From positions 434,001-498,000 of the forward strand of contig NZ_JACHBS010000001.1 in the NCBI RefSeq assembly GCF_014200395.1: a stretch of DNA of 64,000 nt, given 5' to 3'. This document shows, piece after piece, positions 44,732-63,247 of the stretch. The notes under the pieces were generated by a model, which did not search any database, was not told the origin of the DNA, and saw only the letters and a program-made list of their open reading frames with translations. The DNA is from Microcella frigidaquae (GTDB taxonomy: Bacteria > Actinomycetota > Actinomycetes > Actinomycetales > Microbacteriaceae). The translations under genes and the position numbers were made by a program. The first letter of the stretch is position 1. Each line of letters begins with the position of its first letter.

Positions 44732-45651
44732 GTCGAGCGGCCCTCCTCGTCGATGGGACCCCGCCAGCCGTGCACGGGCAGGGCGAACTTGTTGACCAGC
44801 CGATCGCTGAACGGGCCCGGGTGCAGGCGGGCCAGGCGCACGGGCGTCGACGAGCGGCGGGCGACGACGCGGGCGCCGCGCGGCAGGTCGACGGCGCGGC
44901 GGCCGTCGCACCACAGCACGCCGACCCCCTGGGTGCGGTCGAGCACCTCGACGGCGAGCGAGCTGTTGGGGCCGACCACGAGCGGCCGGGCGAACAGGGC
45001 ATGCGCGCTGAGCGGCACGAGCAGCAGGGCGTCGAGGCTCGGCCACACGATGGGCCCGCCGGCCGAGAAGGCGTAGGCGGTGGAGCCCGTCGGGGTCGAC
45101 ATGACGACGCCGTCGCAGCCGAAGCTCGACAGCGGCCGACCATCCACCTCGATGACGACCTCGAGCATGCGCTCGCGGCTGGCTTTCTCGACGGTCGCCT
45201 CATTGAGAGCCCACGTCTCGTAGACCACCTCGCTGCCGTGCTTGACCCGCACCGACAGCGTCATGCGCTCCTCGACGAGGTAGTCGCGGTCGAGCGCCCG
45301 GGCGACGGCGCTCGCGAGATCATCGCGCTCGCTCTCGGCGAGGAACCCGACGTGGCCGAGATTGATGCCGAGCAGCGGGGCCGACCCGCCGCGCGCGAGC
45401 TCGGCCGCTCGCAGGATCGTGCCGTCACCGCCGAGCACGATCACGAGCTCGAGCTCGCCGACCGCGACGTCGTCGCCGAGAACCCGGAGCTCCGCATCCG
45501 CGTCGCAGGCGGCCCGCAGGTCATCGAGCGATTCGGCGTCGACGACCGGCTGGACGCCGGCGGCGCGCAGCAGGCGCACCACCTCGACGGCGGCGCCGAG
45601 CGACTCGGGCCGCCCCGTATGGGCGACGACGAGGATGCTGCGCTCGCTCAC
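44728..45651 (-). CDS. nadK: NAD kinase
   Basis: It phosphorylates NAD+ to NADP+. From GTG 45651 (overlapping the tlyA stop) it has 307 residues. The GGDGTILRAAEL motif with the catalytic aspartate lies at about 72-83, and NxGxxGFL appears as GINLGHVGFLAE (about 92-103). The conserved TGSTAYAFSAGGPIVWPSLDALLL segment lies at about 188-211. In actinobacteria nadK sits between tlyA and recN exactly as here. Confidence 0.95.
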   Translation of the reverse strand: MSERSILVVAHTGRPESLGAAVEVVRLLRAAGVQPVVDAESLDDLRAACDADAELRVLGDDVAVGELELVIVLGGDGTILRAAELARGGSAPLLGINLGHVGFLAESERDDLASAVARALDRDYLVEERMTLSVRVKHGSEVVYETWALNEATVEKASRERMLEVVIEVDGRPLSSFGCDGVVMSTPTGSTAYAFSAGGPIVWPSLDALLLVPLSAHALFARPLVVGPNSSLAVEVLDRTQGVGVLWCDGRRAVDLPRGARVVARRSSTPVRLARLHPGPFSDRLVNKFALPVHGWRGPIDEEGRST

Positions 45652-46544
45652 GGTGACCCCTTCCGGGCGAGCTCGGCGGCACGCCCCCTCCATTCTGACG
45701 GATGCCCTCCATCGGTCGGCCGGAAGACCACCAGATACTCGTGGTTGCCGCCCGTTCCGACAATCGGGGAGGAGAGCAACGCAGCCACCTCCAGCCCGAG
45801 ATCGTGGCCCGCCCAGAGCACGCCCATGATCGCGTCCTCCCGCACCGCCGCGTCGCGCACGACGCCCTCGCGGATGCCCTGCCGACCCGCCTCGAACTGC
45901 GGCTTGATGAGCAGGATGAGCGGCACCGCGGTGCCGACGGTGGCGACGATCGCGGGCAGGATGAGCCGCAGCGAGATGAAGCTGAGGTCGCCCACGACCA
46001 GGTCGGGGCGCGCGACAACACCCGACACCTCGGAGAGCCGGGCGGCGTCGAGCTCGCGGGCGTTCTCGCCCTCAACGACCACCACGCGGGGGTCGGCGCG
46101 CAGCTCGGGCGCGAGCTGTCCGTGCCCGACGTCGAGCGCGATCACCTGCCGGGCACCGCGCTCGAGCAGCACCTGCGTGAAGCCGCCCGTGGACGCGCCG
46201 AGGTCGAGGGCGAGCATCCCGGTGATATCGAGGGGTGATGATCCGCCGCCGGCCGCGTCGAGGCCGGCGACCAGCTTGTGGGCCGCACGGCTGACGTAGC
46301 GGTCGTCACCGTCGACGCTGATCGTGCTCGCCGCGGCGACGGGATGCGCGGGCTTCACCACGGGCCGCCCGTCGACGCTCACGCGCCCGCCCTCGATGGC
46401 CGCGCGGGCGGCACCGCGCGAGCGCGCGAGGCCGCGCTCCACGAGCGCGAGGTCGAGGCGGCGCGGGCCATCATCCCCGGCCGTGCTGGCGGGGCTGTCG
46501 GAGGACGCGCCGTCGTGCTCCGGCCCCGGCGGCGCAGCAGTCAT
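45648..46544 (-). CDS. tlyA: TlyA-family rRNA 2'-O-methyltransferase
   Basis: TlyA methylates 2'-OH groups in 16S and/or 23S rRNA and determines capreomycin sensitivity in mycobacteria. The 298-residue protein has a 25-residue tail, an S4 domain (about 27-90; RRLDLALVERGLARSRGAARAAIEGGRVSVDG) and a Rossmann methyltransferase domain. The SAM motif is ALDLGASTGGFTQVLLERGA (about 111-130), and a KQFE-like motif appears as IKPQFEAGR (about 215). Its ATG overlaps the stop of the small upstream gene (TGATG). Confidence 0.93.
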   Translation of the reverse strand: MTAAPPGPEHDGASSDSPASTAGDDGPRRLDLALVERGLARSRGAARAAIEGGRVSVDGRPVVKPAHPVAAASTISVDGDDRYVSRAAHKLVAGLDAAGGGSSPLDITGMLALDLGASTGGFTQVLLERGARQVIALDVGHGQLAPELRADPRVVVVEGENARELDAARLSEVSGVVARPDLVVGDLSFISLRLILPAIVATVGTAVPLILLIKPQFEAGRQGIREGVVRDAAVREDAIMGVLWAGHDLGLEVAALLSSPIVGTGGNHEYLVVFRPTDGGHPSEWRGRAAELARKGSP

Positions 46545-46786
46545 CAGGCCGAACGGCCGGGGTCGCCGTCGGAGGATTCGAGCTGCTGGCGCAGCTCGTC
46601 GTGCACCTGCCGGAAGGCGGCCGCCCGGTCGCCGAGGGGCTGCCCGTCGATGAGGGCGAGCCGCGACAGCAGGGCCGGGTCGGCGTCGGCATGCAGGCTC
46701 GACTCGGTCAGTGGCGCAACCGGCGTCGACGCCATGGTCGCGCTCGTCGTGCCGGGCTCGAGGTCATCGCCATCGCCGTCGGTCAT
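46544..46786 (-). CDS. Small acidic protein between HAD phosphatase and tlyA genes
   Basis: An 80-residue protein from ATG 46786. The N-terminal half is polar and acidic (MTDGDGDDLEPGTTSATM). The C-terminal half is helical (LLSRLALIDGQPLGDRAAAFRQVHDELRQQLESS). It has no membrane segment or cysteines. Small proteins of this form occur between the HAD phosphatase and tlyA in related genomes, so position supports a real gene. Its overlap with tlyA (TGATG) and the 2-nt gap to the HAD stop imply one operon. Function unknown. Confidence 0.72.
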   Translation of the reverse strand: MTDGDGDDLEPGTTSATMASTPVAPLTESSLHADADPALLSRLALIDGQPLGDRAAAFRQVHDELRQQLESSDGDPGRSA

Positions 46787-46788
46787 GG

Positions 46789-47814
46789 TCACGACGATAC
46801 CGCCAGGGCCATCAGCTGCTCGTCGACATCGAGGCCGTAGATCTGCAGCCCCGACGCGTAGATCGCGGCGGCGCCCGCGCGCAGCAGGTCGAGCGGGTCG
46901 GCACCGGCGCGCGCGACGCGCACCACGTGCTGCTTCATGCGCACCACCGCACGCCCGACCTCGACGGTGCGCACGCCGTCGGCGTCGACCTCGCTCCGCA
47001 CGGCCGGGTACGGCTCGAACAGTTCGCGCAGGTCGCCGAGGATGTAGTCGGGCTGCATGGTGGGCGGCGCGGCCAGTACTTGCTTGGCGCGGTCGATGCC
47101 GGTCAGCACGAGGGCGGTGGCGAGGCCCGCGCGCTTGCCGCCCATGATGTCGGTGTCGAGCCGGTCGCCGATGACCAGCGGGTTCTCGGCGCCGAAGCGC
47201 TCCTTCGCGACATCGAAAATGGCCGTCTCGGGCTTGCCCGCGAACACGGGCAGCCGACCGACGGCGAGGTGCACGGCCGAGACGAGTGTGCCGTTGCCGG
47301 GCGCGACGCCGCGGGCCTGCGGGATCGTCCAGTCGGTGTTCGTCGCCACCCACGGAATCCCGGTGTGCAGGGCGTACGACGCCTCAGCCAGGTGCTCCCA
47401 GCCGACGTGCGGGGCGAATCCCTGGATGACGGCGGCGGGGTGGTCCTCCGCCGACCGGGTCACCCGGAAGCCCGCCGCCTCGACCTCGCTCACGAGGCCG
47501 TCACCGCCGACCACGAGAATGAGCGCCCCCGGTTCGACGAGCGTGGCCAGGATGCGCACCGCGGCCTGCGGGCTGGTCACCACGTCGGCGGCCTCCACCG
47601 CGAGCCCGAGCTCGCGCAGGTGCGCCGCGACCGACTCGTCCGTGCGAGAGGCATTGTTGGTGATGTAGCCGACGCGGAGCTGCCGCGCGGCGCGCGTGAT
47701 GCTCTCGACCGCGTGCGGGATCGCTCCGGGCCCGGCGTAGACGACGCCGTCGAGGTCGAGAAGCACTGCATCGCGGCCCTCGAGGGGCGAGGACGTCGTG
47801 CGCCTACCGAGCAT
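46789..47814 (-). CDS. HAD-IIA family sugar/nitrophenyl phosphatase (NagD-like)
   Basis: A 341-residue hydrolase from ATG 47814. HAD motif I is LLDLDGVVYAGPGAIP (about 18-33) with the nucleophile Asp, motif II is the NNASRT threonine-type site (about 53-58), and motif III/IV is AENPLVIGDRLDTDIMGGKRAGL (about 215-237). The C2 cap typical of NagD lies between. Substrate not predictable; NagD-like enzymes dephosphorylate nucleotides and sugar phosphates. It overlaps the upstream TPR protein gene by 11 bp. Confidence 0.88.
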   Translation of the reverse strand: MLGRRTTSSPLEGRDAVLLDLDGVVYAGPGAIPHAVESITRAARQLRVGYITNNASRTDESVAAHLRELGLAVEAADVVTSPQAAVRILATLVEPGALILVVGGDGLVSEVEAAGFRVTRSAEDHPAAVIQGFAPHVGWEHLAEASYALHTGIPWVATNTDWTIPQARGVAPGNGTLVSAVHLAVGRLPVFAGKPETAIFDVAKERFGAENPLVIGDRLDTDIMGGKRAGLATALVLTGIDRAKQVLAAPPTMQPDYILGDLRELFEPYPAVRSEVDADGVRTVEVGRAVVRMKQHVVRVARAGADPLDLLRAGAAAIYASGLQIYGLDVDEQLMALAVSS

Positions 47815-48973
47815 CGGCGCCCTCCGGGCCATCGCCGGCCTCCGTCGAGGAGTCGTGCTCGGCACCGGGGACATCCCCGGCGCCGTCGCCCTCGAGCTCG
47901 ACGATCTCGATGGTCTCGTCGCCCTCGTCAGTACCCGCGGCCGCCAGCGCCTCGGCGGCAATATCGGCGCGACGACCCCACTCGGCGGCCTCCTCGTCGC
48001 GCCCGAGCTCGGCCAGCACGATCGCGTAAGCGTCGAACAGGGCCGGGCTCCAGCTGTAGGCAGTGGACGCGTCGAGCTGCGGGATCTCCAGCTCGGTGAG
48101 AGCCTCCGCTGTCTGGCCGAGGTCGAGACGAGCGCCCGACATCACAATCGCCAATTCCACGCGGGTCGGCACGCTCAGCGTTCGGCGGTCGACCGATCGC
48201 CCGAGCTCGAGCGCCTTCGTGGGACGGCCGAGGCCGCGCTCGCAGTCGACCATGAGGGGCAGTTGCTCGTTCGAGCCCGAGATCCGTCGATACGTGCGCA
48301 GCTCGCGGAGTGCGAGCGCGAAGTCGCCGACCGCATAGGCGGTGATGGCGAGCGTCTCGCGGGTCAAAGCGATCCGGCCCGCCCGCCGCGCGGCCGCCTG
48401 CGCATGCCGATGCGCAAGAACGGGATCTTCATCGATGAGCATCCCGGCCATCACCAGGTGCTGCGCGACGCGGTCGGCGTTCTCCTTGGCGAGGGTCTTC
48501 AGCTCGTTGCGCGCAATGCGGTCGAGCTCCTTGCCCGTGACGGTCTCGGGAATCGTCGGGTCATCGTGCCGCGGACGATCGTTGTCGCCGTCCGGTCGGT
48601 TCGGCCGCTCGGGACGACCCGCACCCGCCGGCCGAGGACCGCGGTACCCCGTGCCCTCGCGCTTGGGCCCGCCGGAGCGCTGCGGAGTACCCGACCACTG
48701 CGGTGCGCCGTCGCGCCGCGGCGCACCATCACGCTGCGGCTCAGCATCACGCCACGGGGCGCCATCACGAGGAGCGGCTCCCTCACGACGCGGCGCACCG
48801 TCACGCTTCGGCGCACCGTCACGCTTCGGCGCACCGTCACGCTTCGGCGCACCGTCACGCTTCGTATGACCATCTCGCTTCGGAGCGCCCGGCTTCGTGG
48901 CACCCGCGCCCTGTGGACCGCTGGGACGGCGCGGACGATCGTCCCGCGGGGGGCGATCAGAACGTTCAGCCAT
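47804..48973 (-). CDS. TPR-like protein with Arg/Asp/Gly/Ala-rich N-terminal repeats
   Basis: A 389-residue protein from ATG 48973. The first ~140 residues are highly charged low complexity, including four tandem PKRDGA hexapeptides (about 33-57) and related PQRDGAP copies. The C-terminal part (about 150-350) is all-helical with TPR-like repeats (ALRELRTYRRISGSNEQLPLMVDCERGLGRPTKALELG), and an acidic tail follows. It is the promoter-proximal gene of the HAD-tlyA-nadK-recN operon in this and related actinobacteria. Function unknown; the basic/acidic N-terminus could bind nucleic acid. Confidence 0.8.
   Translation of the reverse strand: MAERSDRPPRDDRPRRPSGPQGAGATKPGAPKRDGHTKRDGAPKRDGAPKRDGAPKRDGAPRREGAAPRDGAPWRDAEPQRDGAPRRDGAPQWSGTPQRSGGPKREGTGYRGPRPAGAGRPERPNRPDGDNDRPRHDDPTIPETVTGKELDRIARNELKTLAKENADRVAQHLVMAGMLIDEDPVLAHRHAQAAARRAGRIALTRETLAITAYAVGDFALALRELRTYRRISGSNEQLPLMVDCERGLGRPTKALELGRSVDRRTLSVPTRVELAIVMSGARLDLGQTAEALTELEIPQLDASTAYSWSPALFDAYAIVLAELGRDEEAAEWGRRADIAAEALAAAGTDEGDETIEIVELEGDGAGDVPGAEHDSSTEAGDGPEGADAR
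48795..48864 (-). repeat. Four in-frame 18-bp tandem repeats in the TPR protein gene
   Basis: The unit gcaccgtcacgcttcggc (plus strand) starts at 48795, 48813, 48831 and 48849; the last is truncated by two bases. Each encodes one PKRDGA hexapeptide, so copy-number change would not shift the frame. Confidence 0.9.
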
Positions 48974-49042
48974 GAGTGACTCCTCGAGCTCGTGCTCCGC
49001 ATCGACCGCTCGACGCGTATAGACATGGTGCCTTAACGCGAA

Positions 49043-49068
49043 ATGGCCACCCATCACTGGGTGGCCAT
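49043..49068 (-). terminator. rRNA operon terminator
   Basis: A perfect 10-bp stem (arms 49043-49052 and 49059-49068, atggccaccc and its complement) with a 6-nt loop lies 13 nt past the 5S 3' end. It is followed on the minus strand by TTTCGCGTT. This fits an intrinsic terminator for the rRNA transcript. Confidence 0.8.
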
Positions 49069-49080
49069 CTCACAAAGAAG

Positions 49081-49198
49081 TCCGGCGGTGTCCTACTCTC
49101 CCACGAGGTCGCCCTCGCAGTACCATCGGCGCAGAAGGTCTTAGCTTCCGGGTTCGGAATGTAACCGGGCGTTTCCCCTTCGCTATGGCCGCCGAAAC
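49081..49198 (-). rRNA. rrf: 5S ribosomal RNA
   Basis: About 118 nt beginning GTTTCGGCGGCCATAGCG and ending in the complementary CGCCGGA. It contains the conserved CCCGGTTACATTCCGAACCCGG-type helix III region. It is the last gene of the operon. Ends are accurate to a few bases. Confidence 0.95.
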
Positions 49199-49335
49199 AC
49201 TATTGATTTATCAATCGTTTACGGACAGACAAGCTCAGCACTGATCGAACAGGCTGGAGTCTGTGCGCAGTTCTCGACCGTAAATCGAGAACCACAAAGT
49301 GGACGCGAGCAGCAACTCATTCTCTAGAAGGAGGT

Positions 49336-54402
<5,067 letters not shown>

Positions 54403-54970
54403 AAGGTTGTGCGCACGATCTCCGAAGAGACCGGCAATCACTGTGCCGGCTGCAAGCAGCCCGGCGAGTTTGTTCTGACTGAAGTTCGAATATCTACTGA
54501 CATTCGTTTCAATCCAAAGGAATCTCTTCCAACTGACCGAAGTCAGTCGTCGAGGTTGTTTGGCATTGACTTAGTGCACGCTGTTGAGTTCTCAAGGATC
54601 GGACGCTCCAGACCTTCAGCCTCTCGGCTGTCGCAACTGGGCAACTTCCCTACCGTATCCGTCCCGGCGATCCGAAGCAAATCGGCGGTTCCGGTGACCC
54701 GGGCCTGATCGTGCAGATCGAGCCGTTGCTCTGACCGTATGGTCGAAGCATCTGGACGGATTCGCAATCCTACTTGGCGATGAGCGCACCAGCAAGTGGC
54801 TGCTCTGTCTTGGAGGACTGTGGTGTCCCGCTTGAGGCCGGCCCGCTCTCTCGCTGGCCGCACCTTTGGGGTGACGAGTTAGAACATTACGGTTCGTTCG
54901 GGTGCGGGGCAAATTTGGGCGAATCCCGGGCGTGTCGCGCGGAAATCCGGGGAATTCAGGGCCCTCCCGC
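54403..54970 (-). other. rRNA operon leader and upstream region
   Basis: This 568-bp gap before 16S has no gene. It contains the leader motif TTGAGAACTCAACAGCGTGC (complement of about 54576-54598), an actinobacterial BoxA-like antitermination/processing element. The predicted promoter and GC-rich sequence up to the tyrS stop complete it. Confidence 0.75.
54652..54680 (-). promoter_or_regulatory. rRNA operon promoter
   Basis: On the minus strand TTGCTT (complement of 54675-54680), a 17-nt spacer and TACGGT (complement of 54652-54657) form a good primary-sigma promoter about 250 nt before the 16S 5' end. The GGG just after the -10 region could be the start site. Identified by eye. Confidence 0.65.
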
Positions 54971-56278
54971 TCAGTGCAGGATCACCCCGGCGAGGGTCTT
55001 CTTGCCGCGGCGGAGCACCGCCGCCCCGCCCGCGAGTGCGGCACCGGCGAAGGTCGCGTCGTCGCTCTCGACTCGCACGTTGTTGAGGGCGACGCCGCCC
55101 TGGGCGATCGCGCGCCGGGCATCGCTCGCGCTCGAGCAGAGCCCGGTGGCCACGAGGGCCGACACGACGGTGTCGGACTCCGCGACCTCGGCACGCGGCA
55201 GCTCGGCGATGGCCGCGGCGAGAGTGCCCGCATCCAGTGCCAAGAGATCGCCCTGGCCGAACAGGGCCTCGGAGGCCGCGATCGCGGACCCGACGGCGTC
55301 CGCCCCGTGCACGAGGCCCGTCACCTCGAGCGCCAGCCGCTTCTGTGCGGCCCGGCGGAAGGGCTCGTCTGCGACGAGCTGCGCGTACTGCTCGATCTCG
55401 GCACGACTCAGGAAGGTGAAGACCTTCAGCCGGTCGACCACATCGGCATCGTCGGTGTTGAGCCAGAACTGGTACATCGCGTACGGGCTGCACATCTCGG
55501 CGTCGAGCCAGATCGCATTGCCCTCGCTCTTGCCGAACTTCGTGCCGTCGCTGTTCGTGATCAGCGGCGTGCCGATGGCGTGGACGCTGCGGCCCTCCAC
55601 CTTGTGGATGAGATCGGTTCCGCTCGTCAGGTTGCCCCACTGGTCGCTGCCCCCGGTCTGCAGCACGCAGCCGTACTGCCGGTGCAGCTCGAGGAAGTCG
55701 TAACCCTGCAGGATCTGGTAGCTGAACTCGGTGTACGAGATGCCGGCGTCGGAGTTCAGCCGCGAGGCGACCGCGTCTTTCTTGATCATCGTGCCGACGC
55801 GGAAGTGCTTGCCGATCTCGCGCAGGAAGTCGATCGCGCTCAGACCGGCCGTCCAGTCGAGGTTGTTGACCAAACGGACGGCGTTGTCGCCCTCGGGCGA
55901 CAGGAACCGGATGACCTGACCCTGCAGTCGACCGACCCACTCGGCGACGGTCTGGCGGTCGTTCAGTTGACGCTCCGCGGTCGGGCGCGGGTCACCGATG
56001 AGGCCCGTCGAGCCGCCGACCAGGGCGAGCGGGCGATGGCCGCCCAGTTGCAGGCGGCGCATGAGCAGCAGCTGCACCAGGTTGCCGAGGTGCAGGCTGG
56101 GGGCTGTCGGGTCGAAGCCGCAGTAGTAGGTGATCGGGTCGCCGTCGAGGGCGACCTTCAGTGCGACCGGGTCGGTCGACACGTGCACGAGCCCGCGCCA
56201 CTTCAGCTCGTCCCAGAGGGACCCGAAGGACGGGTCGTTCTGCAGGGGCGCGAGCGAGACGGCGGGGGCGGGATTCAC
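54971..56278 (-). CDS. tyrS: Tyrosyl-tRNA synthetase
   Basis: It charges tRNA-Tyr. The 435-residue protein has the class I signature variant PTAPSLHLGNLVQLLLM (about 53-69), tyrosine-pocket residues in YQILQGYDFLELHRQYG (about 178-194) and the KMSKS equivalent KFGKSEG (about 240-246). A C-terminal S4 domain follows (about 370-430; ALVATGLCSSASDARRAIAQGGVALNNVRV). It lies just upstream of the rRNA operon in the same direction and downstream of argH, a position common in actinobacteria. Confidence 0.96.
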   Translation of the reverse strand: MNPAPAVSLAPLQNDPSFGSLWDELKWRGLVHVSTDPVALKVALDGDPITYYCGFDPTAPSLHLGNLVQLLLMRRLQLGGHRPLALVGGSTGLIGDPRPTAERQLNDRQTVAEWVGRLQGQVIRFLSPEGDNAVRLVNNLDWTAGLSAIDFLREIGKHFRVGTMIKKDAVASRLNSDAGISYTEFSYQILQGYDFLELHRQYGCVLQTGGSDQWGNLTSGTDLIHKVEGRSVHAIGTPLITNSDGTKFGKSEGNAIWLDAEMCSPYAMYQFWLNTDDADVVDRLKVFTFLSRAEIEQYAQLVADEPFRRAAQKRLALEVTGLVHGADAVGSAIAASEALFGQGDLLALDAGTLAAAIAELPRAEVAESDTVVSALVATGLCSSASDARRAIAQGGVALNNVRVESDDATFAGAALAGGAAVLRRGKKTLAGVILH

Positions 56279-56327
56279 CGCGCCAGCGTATCAGCGGGCT
56301 CCGGGCGCTCCCCCGCCCTCCGGCCGC

Positions 56328-56413
56328 GCACGAATGAAGGATGCGGGCTCTACGGCCCCGGCGCGTCGAGCTCGACACGCCGAGCGCGGGTGCCGCCCGT
56401 CCTTCATTCGTGC
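56328..56413. terminator. Long inverted repeat between argH and tyrS
   Basis: Arms at 56328-56341 and 56400-56413 (core gcacgaatgaagga) are exact 14-bp complements. Further GC pairing inside (gcgggc with gcccg) makes a large stem. It lies in the 138-bp gap between two same-strand genes and probably terminates the arg operon transcript before tyrS; it lacks a clean U-tract. Confidence 0.55.
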
Positions 56414-56416
56414 ACC

Positions 56417-60055
<3,639 letters not shown>

Positions 60056-60059
<4 letters not shown>

Positions 60060-60967
60060 GGCACGACCTCCGTGCCGATGCCCTCCTGCGTGAAGATCTC
60101 GAGCAGGATCGAGTGCGGAACGCGACCGTCGATGATCGCGGCCTTGCCAACGCCGCCCTCGACCGCCTCGAGGCAGGCCGTCATCTTCGGGATCATGCCC
60201 GACTCGAGCCGCGGCAGCAGGGCACGCAGCTCGGCCGCATCGATGCTCGACACCAGCGAGGAGGTGTCGGGCCAGTCGCGGTAGAGCCCCGCGACATCGG
60301 TCAGGATCACCAGCTTCTCGGCCTTCAGCACCACGGCGAGCGCCGCGGCGGCCGAGTCGGCGTTGACGTTCAGGCTCTGGCCGGGGGTGTCGGCGTCGGG
60401 GGCGATCGAGGAGACAACCGGGATGCGCCCGGCGTCGAGCTGCGCGAGCACGGCGGCCGGGTCGACCCCGACGACGTCGCCGACCAGGCCCAGGTCGACC
60501 TCTGCGCCGTCGACGACGACACCGCGCCGGCGGCCCTGGAAGAGCCCCGCATCCTCACCGGATACGGCGGCGGCGAGAGGGCCGTGCGCGTTGATGGCGC
60601 TGACGAGCGCGCGGCTGATCTGGCCGGTGAGCACCATGCGCACGACGTCCATCGCCTCGGGGCTCGTGACCCGGTAGCCGCCGCGGAATTCGCTGGCGAT
60701 GCCGAGCCGGTCGAGCATTGCCGAGATCTGCGGCCCGCCGCCGTGCACGATCACCGGCCGCAGTCCGACCGTGCGCAGGTACACCATGTCCTCCGCGAAG
60801 GCGCGCTGCAGCTCATCGCTGACCATCGCGTTGCCGCCGAACTTGATGACGACGATGCGGTCGCGGAACCGGCGCAGCCACGGCAGCGACTCGATGAGGG
60901 TCGCCGCCTTGACGGCCGCCTGGGCGTGGTCGTCGGTGACGGATGCGGGGTCTCTCAGCTCGCTCAT
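60056..60967 (-). CDS. argB: Acetylglutamate kinase
   Basis: It phosphorylates N-acetylglutamate, usually the arginine-inhibited step. From ATG 60967 it has 303 residues. The nucleotide loop [11 protein letters not shown] (about 38-48), substrate motif [10 protein letters not shown] (about 73-82), [29 protein letters not shown] (about 200-228) and SGMIPKM (about 254-260) are all present. The N-terminal helix needed for hexamer-type arginine inhibition appears present ([22 protein letters not shown]). An 11-nt gap separates it from argJ. Confidence 0.95.
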
Positions 60968-60978
60968 CAGGGGGTCTC

Positions 60979-62127
60979 TCAGCTCGCGTAGGCGCTGTTC
61001 TCGTGCACGTAGTCGTGCGTGAGGTCGTTGGTGAGGATCATCGCGGCGTGATCGCCCGCGTGCAGCTCGAGCTCGAGGATCACCGTGCGCGGGCTCAGGT
61101 CGACGTCGTCGCGCGGGCGGTCGGGGGCCCCCGCGTGGCAGACGCGCACACCGTTCATGCTGACGTCGACGGCGTAGGGATCGAACGCCGCGCTGGTGGT
61201 GCCGATCGCGGCGAGCACGCGGCCCCAGTTGGGATCGTTGCCGAACACGGCGGCCTTGAACAGGTTGTTGCGGGCGATCGAGCGGCCGACCTCGACCGCG
61301 TCGTCCTCGCTTGCAGCGCCGCGCACGTGGATCTGGATGTCGTGGCTCGCCCCCTCGGCGTCGGCCTGCAGCTGCAGGGCCAGGCTCATGCAAGCGTCGA
61401 CCAGCAGCAGGGTGAACGCGTCCGTCTCGGGCGTGACGCCGGATGCTCCGCTCGCCATGAGCGTCACCTGGTCGTTGGTCGACATGCAGCCGTCGGAGTC
61501 GAGCCGGTCGAAGCTGACGCGCGTGGCGGCGCGGAGCGCCCGGTCGAGCTCGGCGGCGGGCAGGTCGGCGTCGGTGGTGAGCACGACGAGCATGGTGGCC
61601 AGACCGGGCGCAAGCATCCCGGCGCCCTTCGCCATGCCGCCGATCGTGTAGCCCGGGCCCTCGACGACGACCGTCTTCGACACCGAGTCGGTGGTCATGA
61701 TGGCGCGGGCCGCTGCGTCGCCGTGCGGGCCGAGACCGGCCGCCGCGGCCGCAACGCCGCTCAGGAGCGCGTCGCGATCGAGTTGCTCGCCGATGAGGCC
61801 GGTCGAGCAGACGAGGACATCGCCCGCGCTGATCTGGAGGGCCTCGGCGACGCCCTCCGCGGTCGCGTGCGTGGTCTGGAAGCCCTGCGCGCCGGTGAAG
61901 CAGTTCGCGCCGCCCGAGTTGAGCACGATGGCGCTGACCGCGCCATCGGCGATGACCTGCTGCGACCACAGGATCGGGTTCGCCTTCGCTCGGTTGCTCG
62001 TGAACACGGCGGCGGCGGCCGACGACGGCCCGTCGTTGACGACGAGCGCGAGGTCGAGGGCGCCGGAGCGCTTGAGCCCGGCGGCGACGCCGGCGGCGCG
62101 AAAGCCCTTCGGGGCGGTGACGGTCAC
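60979..62127 (-). CDS. argJ: Bifunctional ornithine acetyltransferase / N-acetylglutamate synthase
   Basis: ArgJ recycles the acetyl group from acetylornithine to glutamate. From GTG 62127 (overlapping the argC stop) it has 382 residues. The autocleavage site is visible in [23 protein letters not shown] (about 175-197), where cleavage before the Thr of ATML yields the two subunits and exposes the nucleophile. The C-terminal domain carries the conserved [13 protein letters not shown] (about 310-322). It is monocistronic in function but lies between argC and argB as usual. Confidence 0.94.
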   Translation of the reverse strand: MTVTAPKGFRAAGVAAGLKRSGALDLALVVNDGPSSAAAAVFTSNRAKANPILWSQQVIADGAVSAIVLNSGGANCFTGAQGFQTTHATAEGVAEALQISAGDVLVCSTGLIGEQLDRDALLSGVAAAAAGLGPHGDAAARAIMTTDSVSKTVVVEGPGYTIGGMAKGAGMLAPGLATMLVVLTTDADLPAAELDRALRAATRVSFDRLDSDGCMSTNDQVTLMASGASGVTPETDAFTLLLVDACMSLALQLQADAEGASHDIQIHVRGAASEDDAVEVGRSIARNNLFKAAVFGNDPNWGRVLAAIGTTSAAFDPYAVDVSMNGVRVCHAGAPDRPRDDVDLSPRTVILELELHAGDHAAMILTNDLTHDYVHENSAYAS

Positions 62128-63170
62128 GGGGCGACTCCGTTCACGGGCAGGCCGAGCGTCTCGGGCAGGCCGAGCGCGAGGTTGAGGGACTGCACGGCGG
62201 CACCCGCCGTGCCCTTCACGAGGTTGTCGAGGGCGACCACGATCACGGCGCGCTGCGCGTCGGCATCGAGGGCGAGCCCGATAAGGGCGGTGTTGGCGCC
62301 GACCGCCGAGGCAGTGGTCGGGAACCGTCCGGCGGGCAGCACGTGCACGAAAGGCTCGTCGGCGTAGGCGTCGACCCAGGCGGCGCGGAGGCCCGCCTCG
62401 TCGACACCCGGGGCGAGGCGCGCGGTGACGGTGGCGAGGATGCCCCGGGCCATCGGCACGAGCACGGGCGTGAACGAGATGCTCGCGTCGGCGGCACCGG
62501 CGAGGGCGACGTTCTGCAGGATCTCGGGGATGTGCCGGTGCACCCCGCCCACCGCGTACGGCGCGGCGGAGCCCAGCAGCTCGCTGGCGAGAAGGTCGGT
62601 GCGCAGGGTGCGTCCGGCGCCGCTCGGACCGACGGCGAGCGCGGCCGTCGTATCGTGGGCCTCGATGACCCCGGCGCGGATGCCCGGCACGAGCCCGAGC
62701 GACACCGCGGTGACGTTGCACCCGGGTACCGCCACGCGCCGCGCCCCGACGAGCTTCTCGCGCTGACGCGTGCCGTCGACGTGGATCAGCTCGGGCAGAC
62801 CGTAGGCCCAGGCGCCGTGGTACTCGCCGCCGTAGAACCGCTGCCACGCGGCCTCGCTCGTGAGCCGGTGATCGGCGCCGCAGTCGAGCACGAGCACGTC
62901 ATCCGGAAGCTCGGCGGCGATCGCACCGGACGCGCCGTGCGGGAGCGCGAGCACGACGATGTCGTGCCCGGCCAGGGTCTCGGCGGTCGTCTCGCGCAGC
63001 TCGAGATCGGCATACGAGCGCAGGTGCGGGTGCACATCGATGAGGGGCTGGCCCGCGTTGCTGTGCGCGGTGACCGTGCGCACCTCGAGCTCGGGGTGCG
63101 CCGCCATCAGGCGCAGCACCTCGCCGCCCGCGTATCCGCTGGCGCCGGCGATCGCGACCGAGAGAGTCAT
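62124..63170 (-). CDS. argC: N-acetyl-gamma-glutamyl-phosphate reductase
   Basis: It reduces N-acetylglutamyl phosphate with NADPH. The 348-residue protein begins with the Rossmann motif [18 protein letters not shown] (about 5-22). The catalytic cysteine is in [16 protein letters not shown] (about 148-163). The C-terminal sequence [25 protein letters not shown] (about 312-336) is characteristic. It is the first gene of the arg operon and lies downstream of pheT, with a divergent small gene (DUF937) between them. Confidence 0.95.
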   Translation of the reverse strand: MTLSVAIAGASGYAGGEVLRLMAAHPELEVRTVTAHSNAGQPLIDVHPHLRSYADLELRETTAETLAGHDIVVLALPHGASGAIAAELPDDVLVLDCGADHRLTSEAAWQRFYGGEYHGAWAYGLPELIHVDGTRQREKLVGARRVAVPGCNVTAVSLGLVPGIRAGVIEAHDTTAALAVGPSGAGRTLRTDLLASELLGSAAPYAVGGVHRHIPEILQNVALAGAADASISFTPVLVPMARGILATVTARLAPGVDEAGLRAAWVDAYADEPFVHVLPAGRFPTTASAVGANTALIGLALDADAQRAVIVVALDNLVKGTAGAAVQSLNLALGLPETLGLPVNGVAP

Positions 63171-63247
63171 GCCCTTAACTCTTCCATGACAATACGATGG
63201 CCATCGACACGGGCGCGCGCCCGCACCCGACGACGCAAGGAGCCCCC

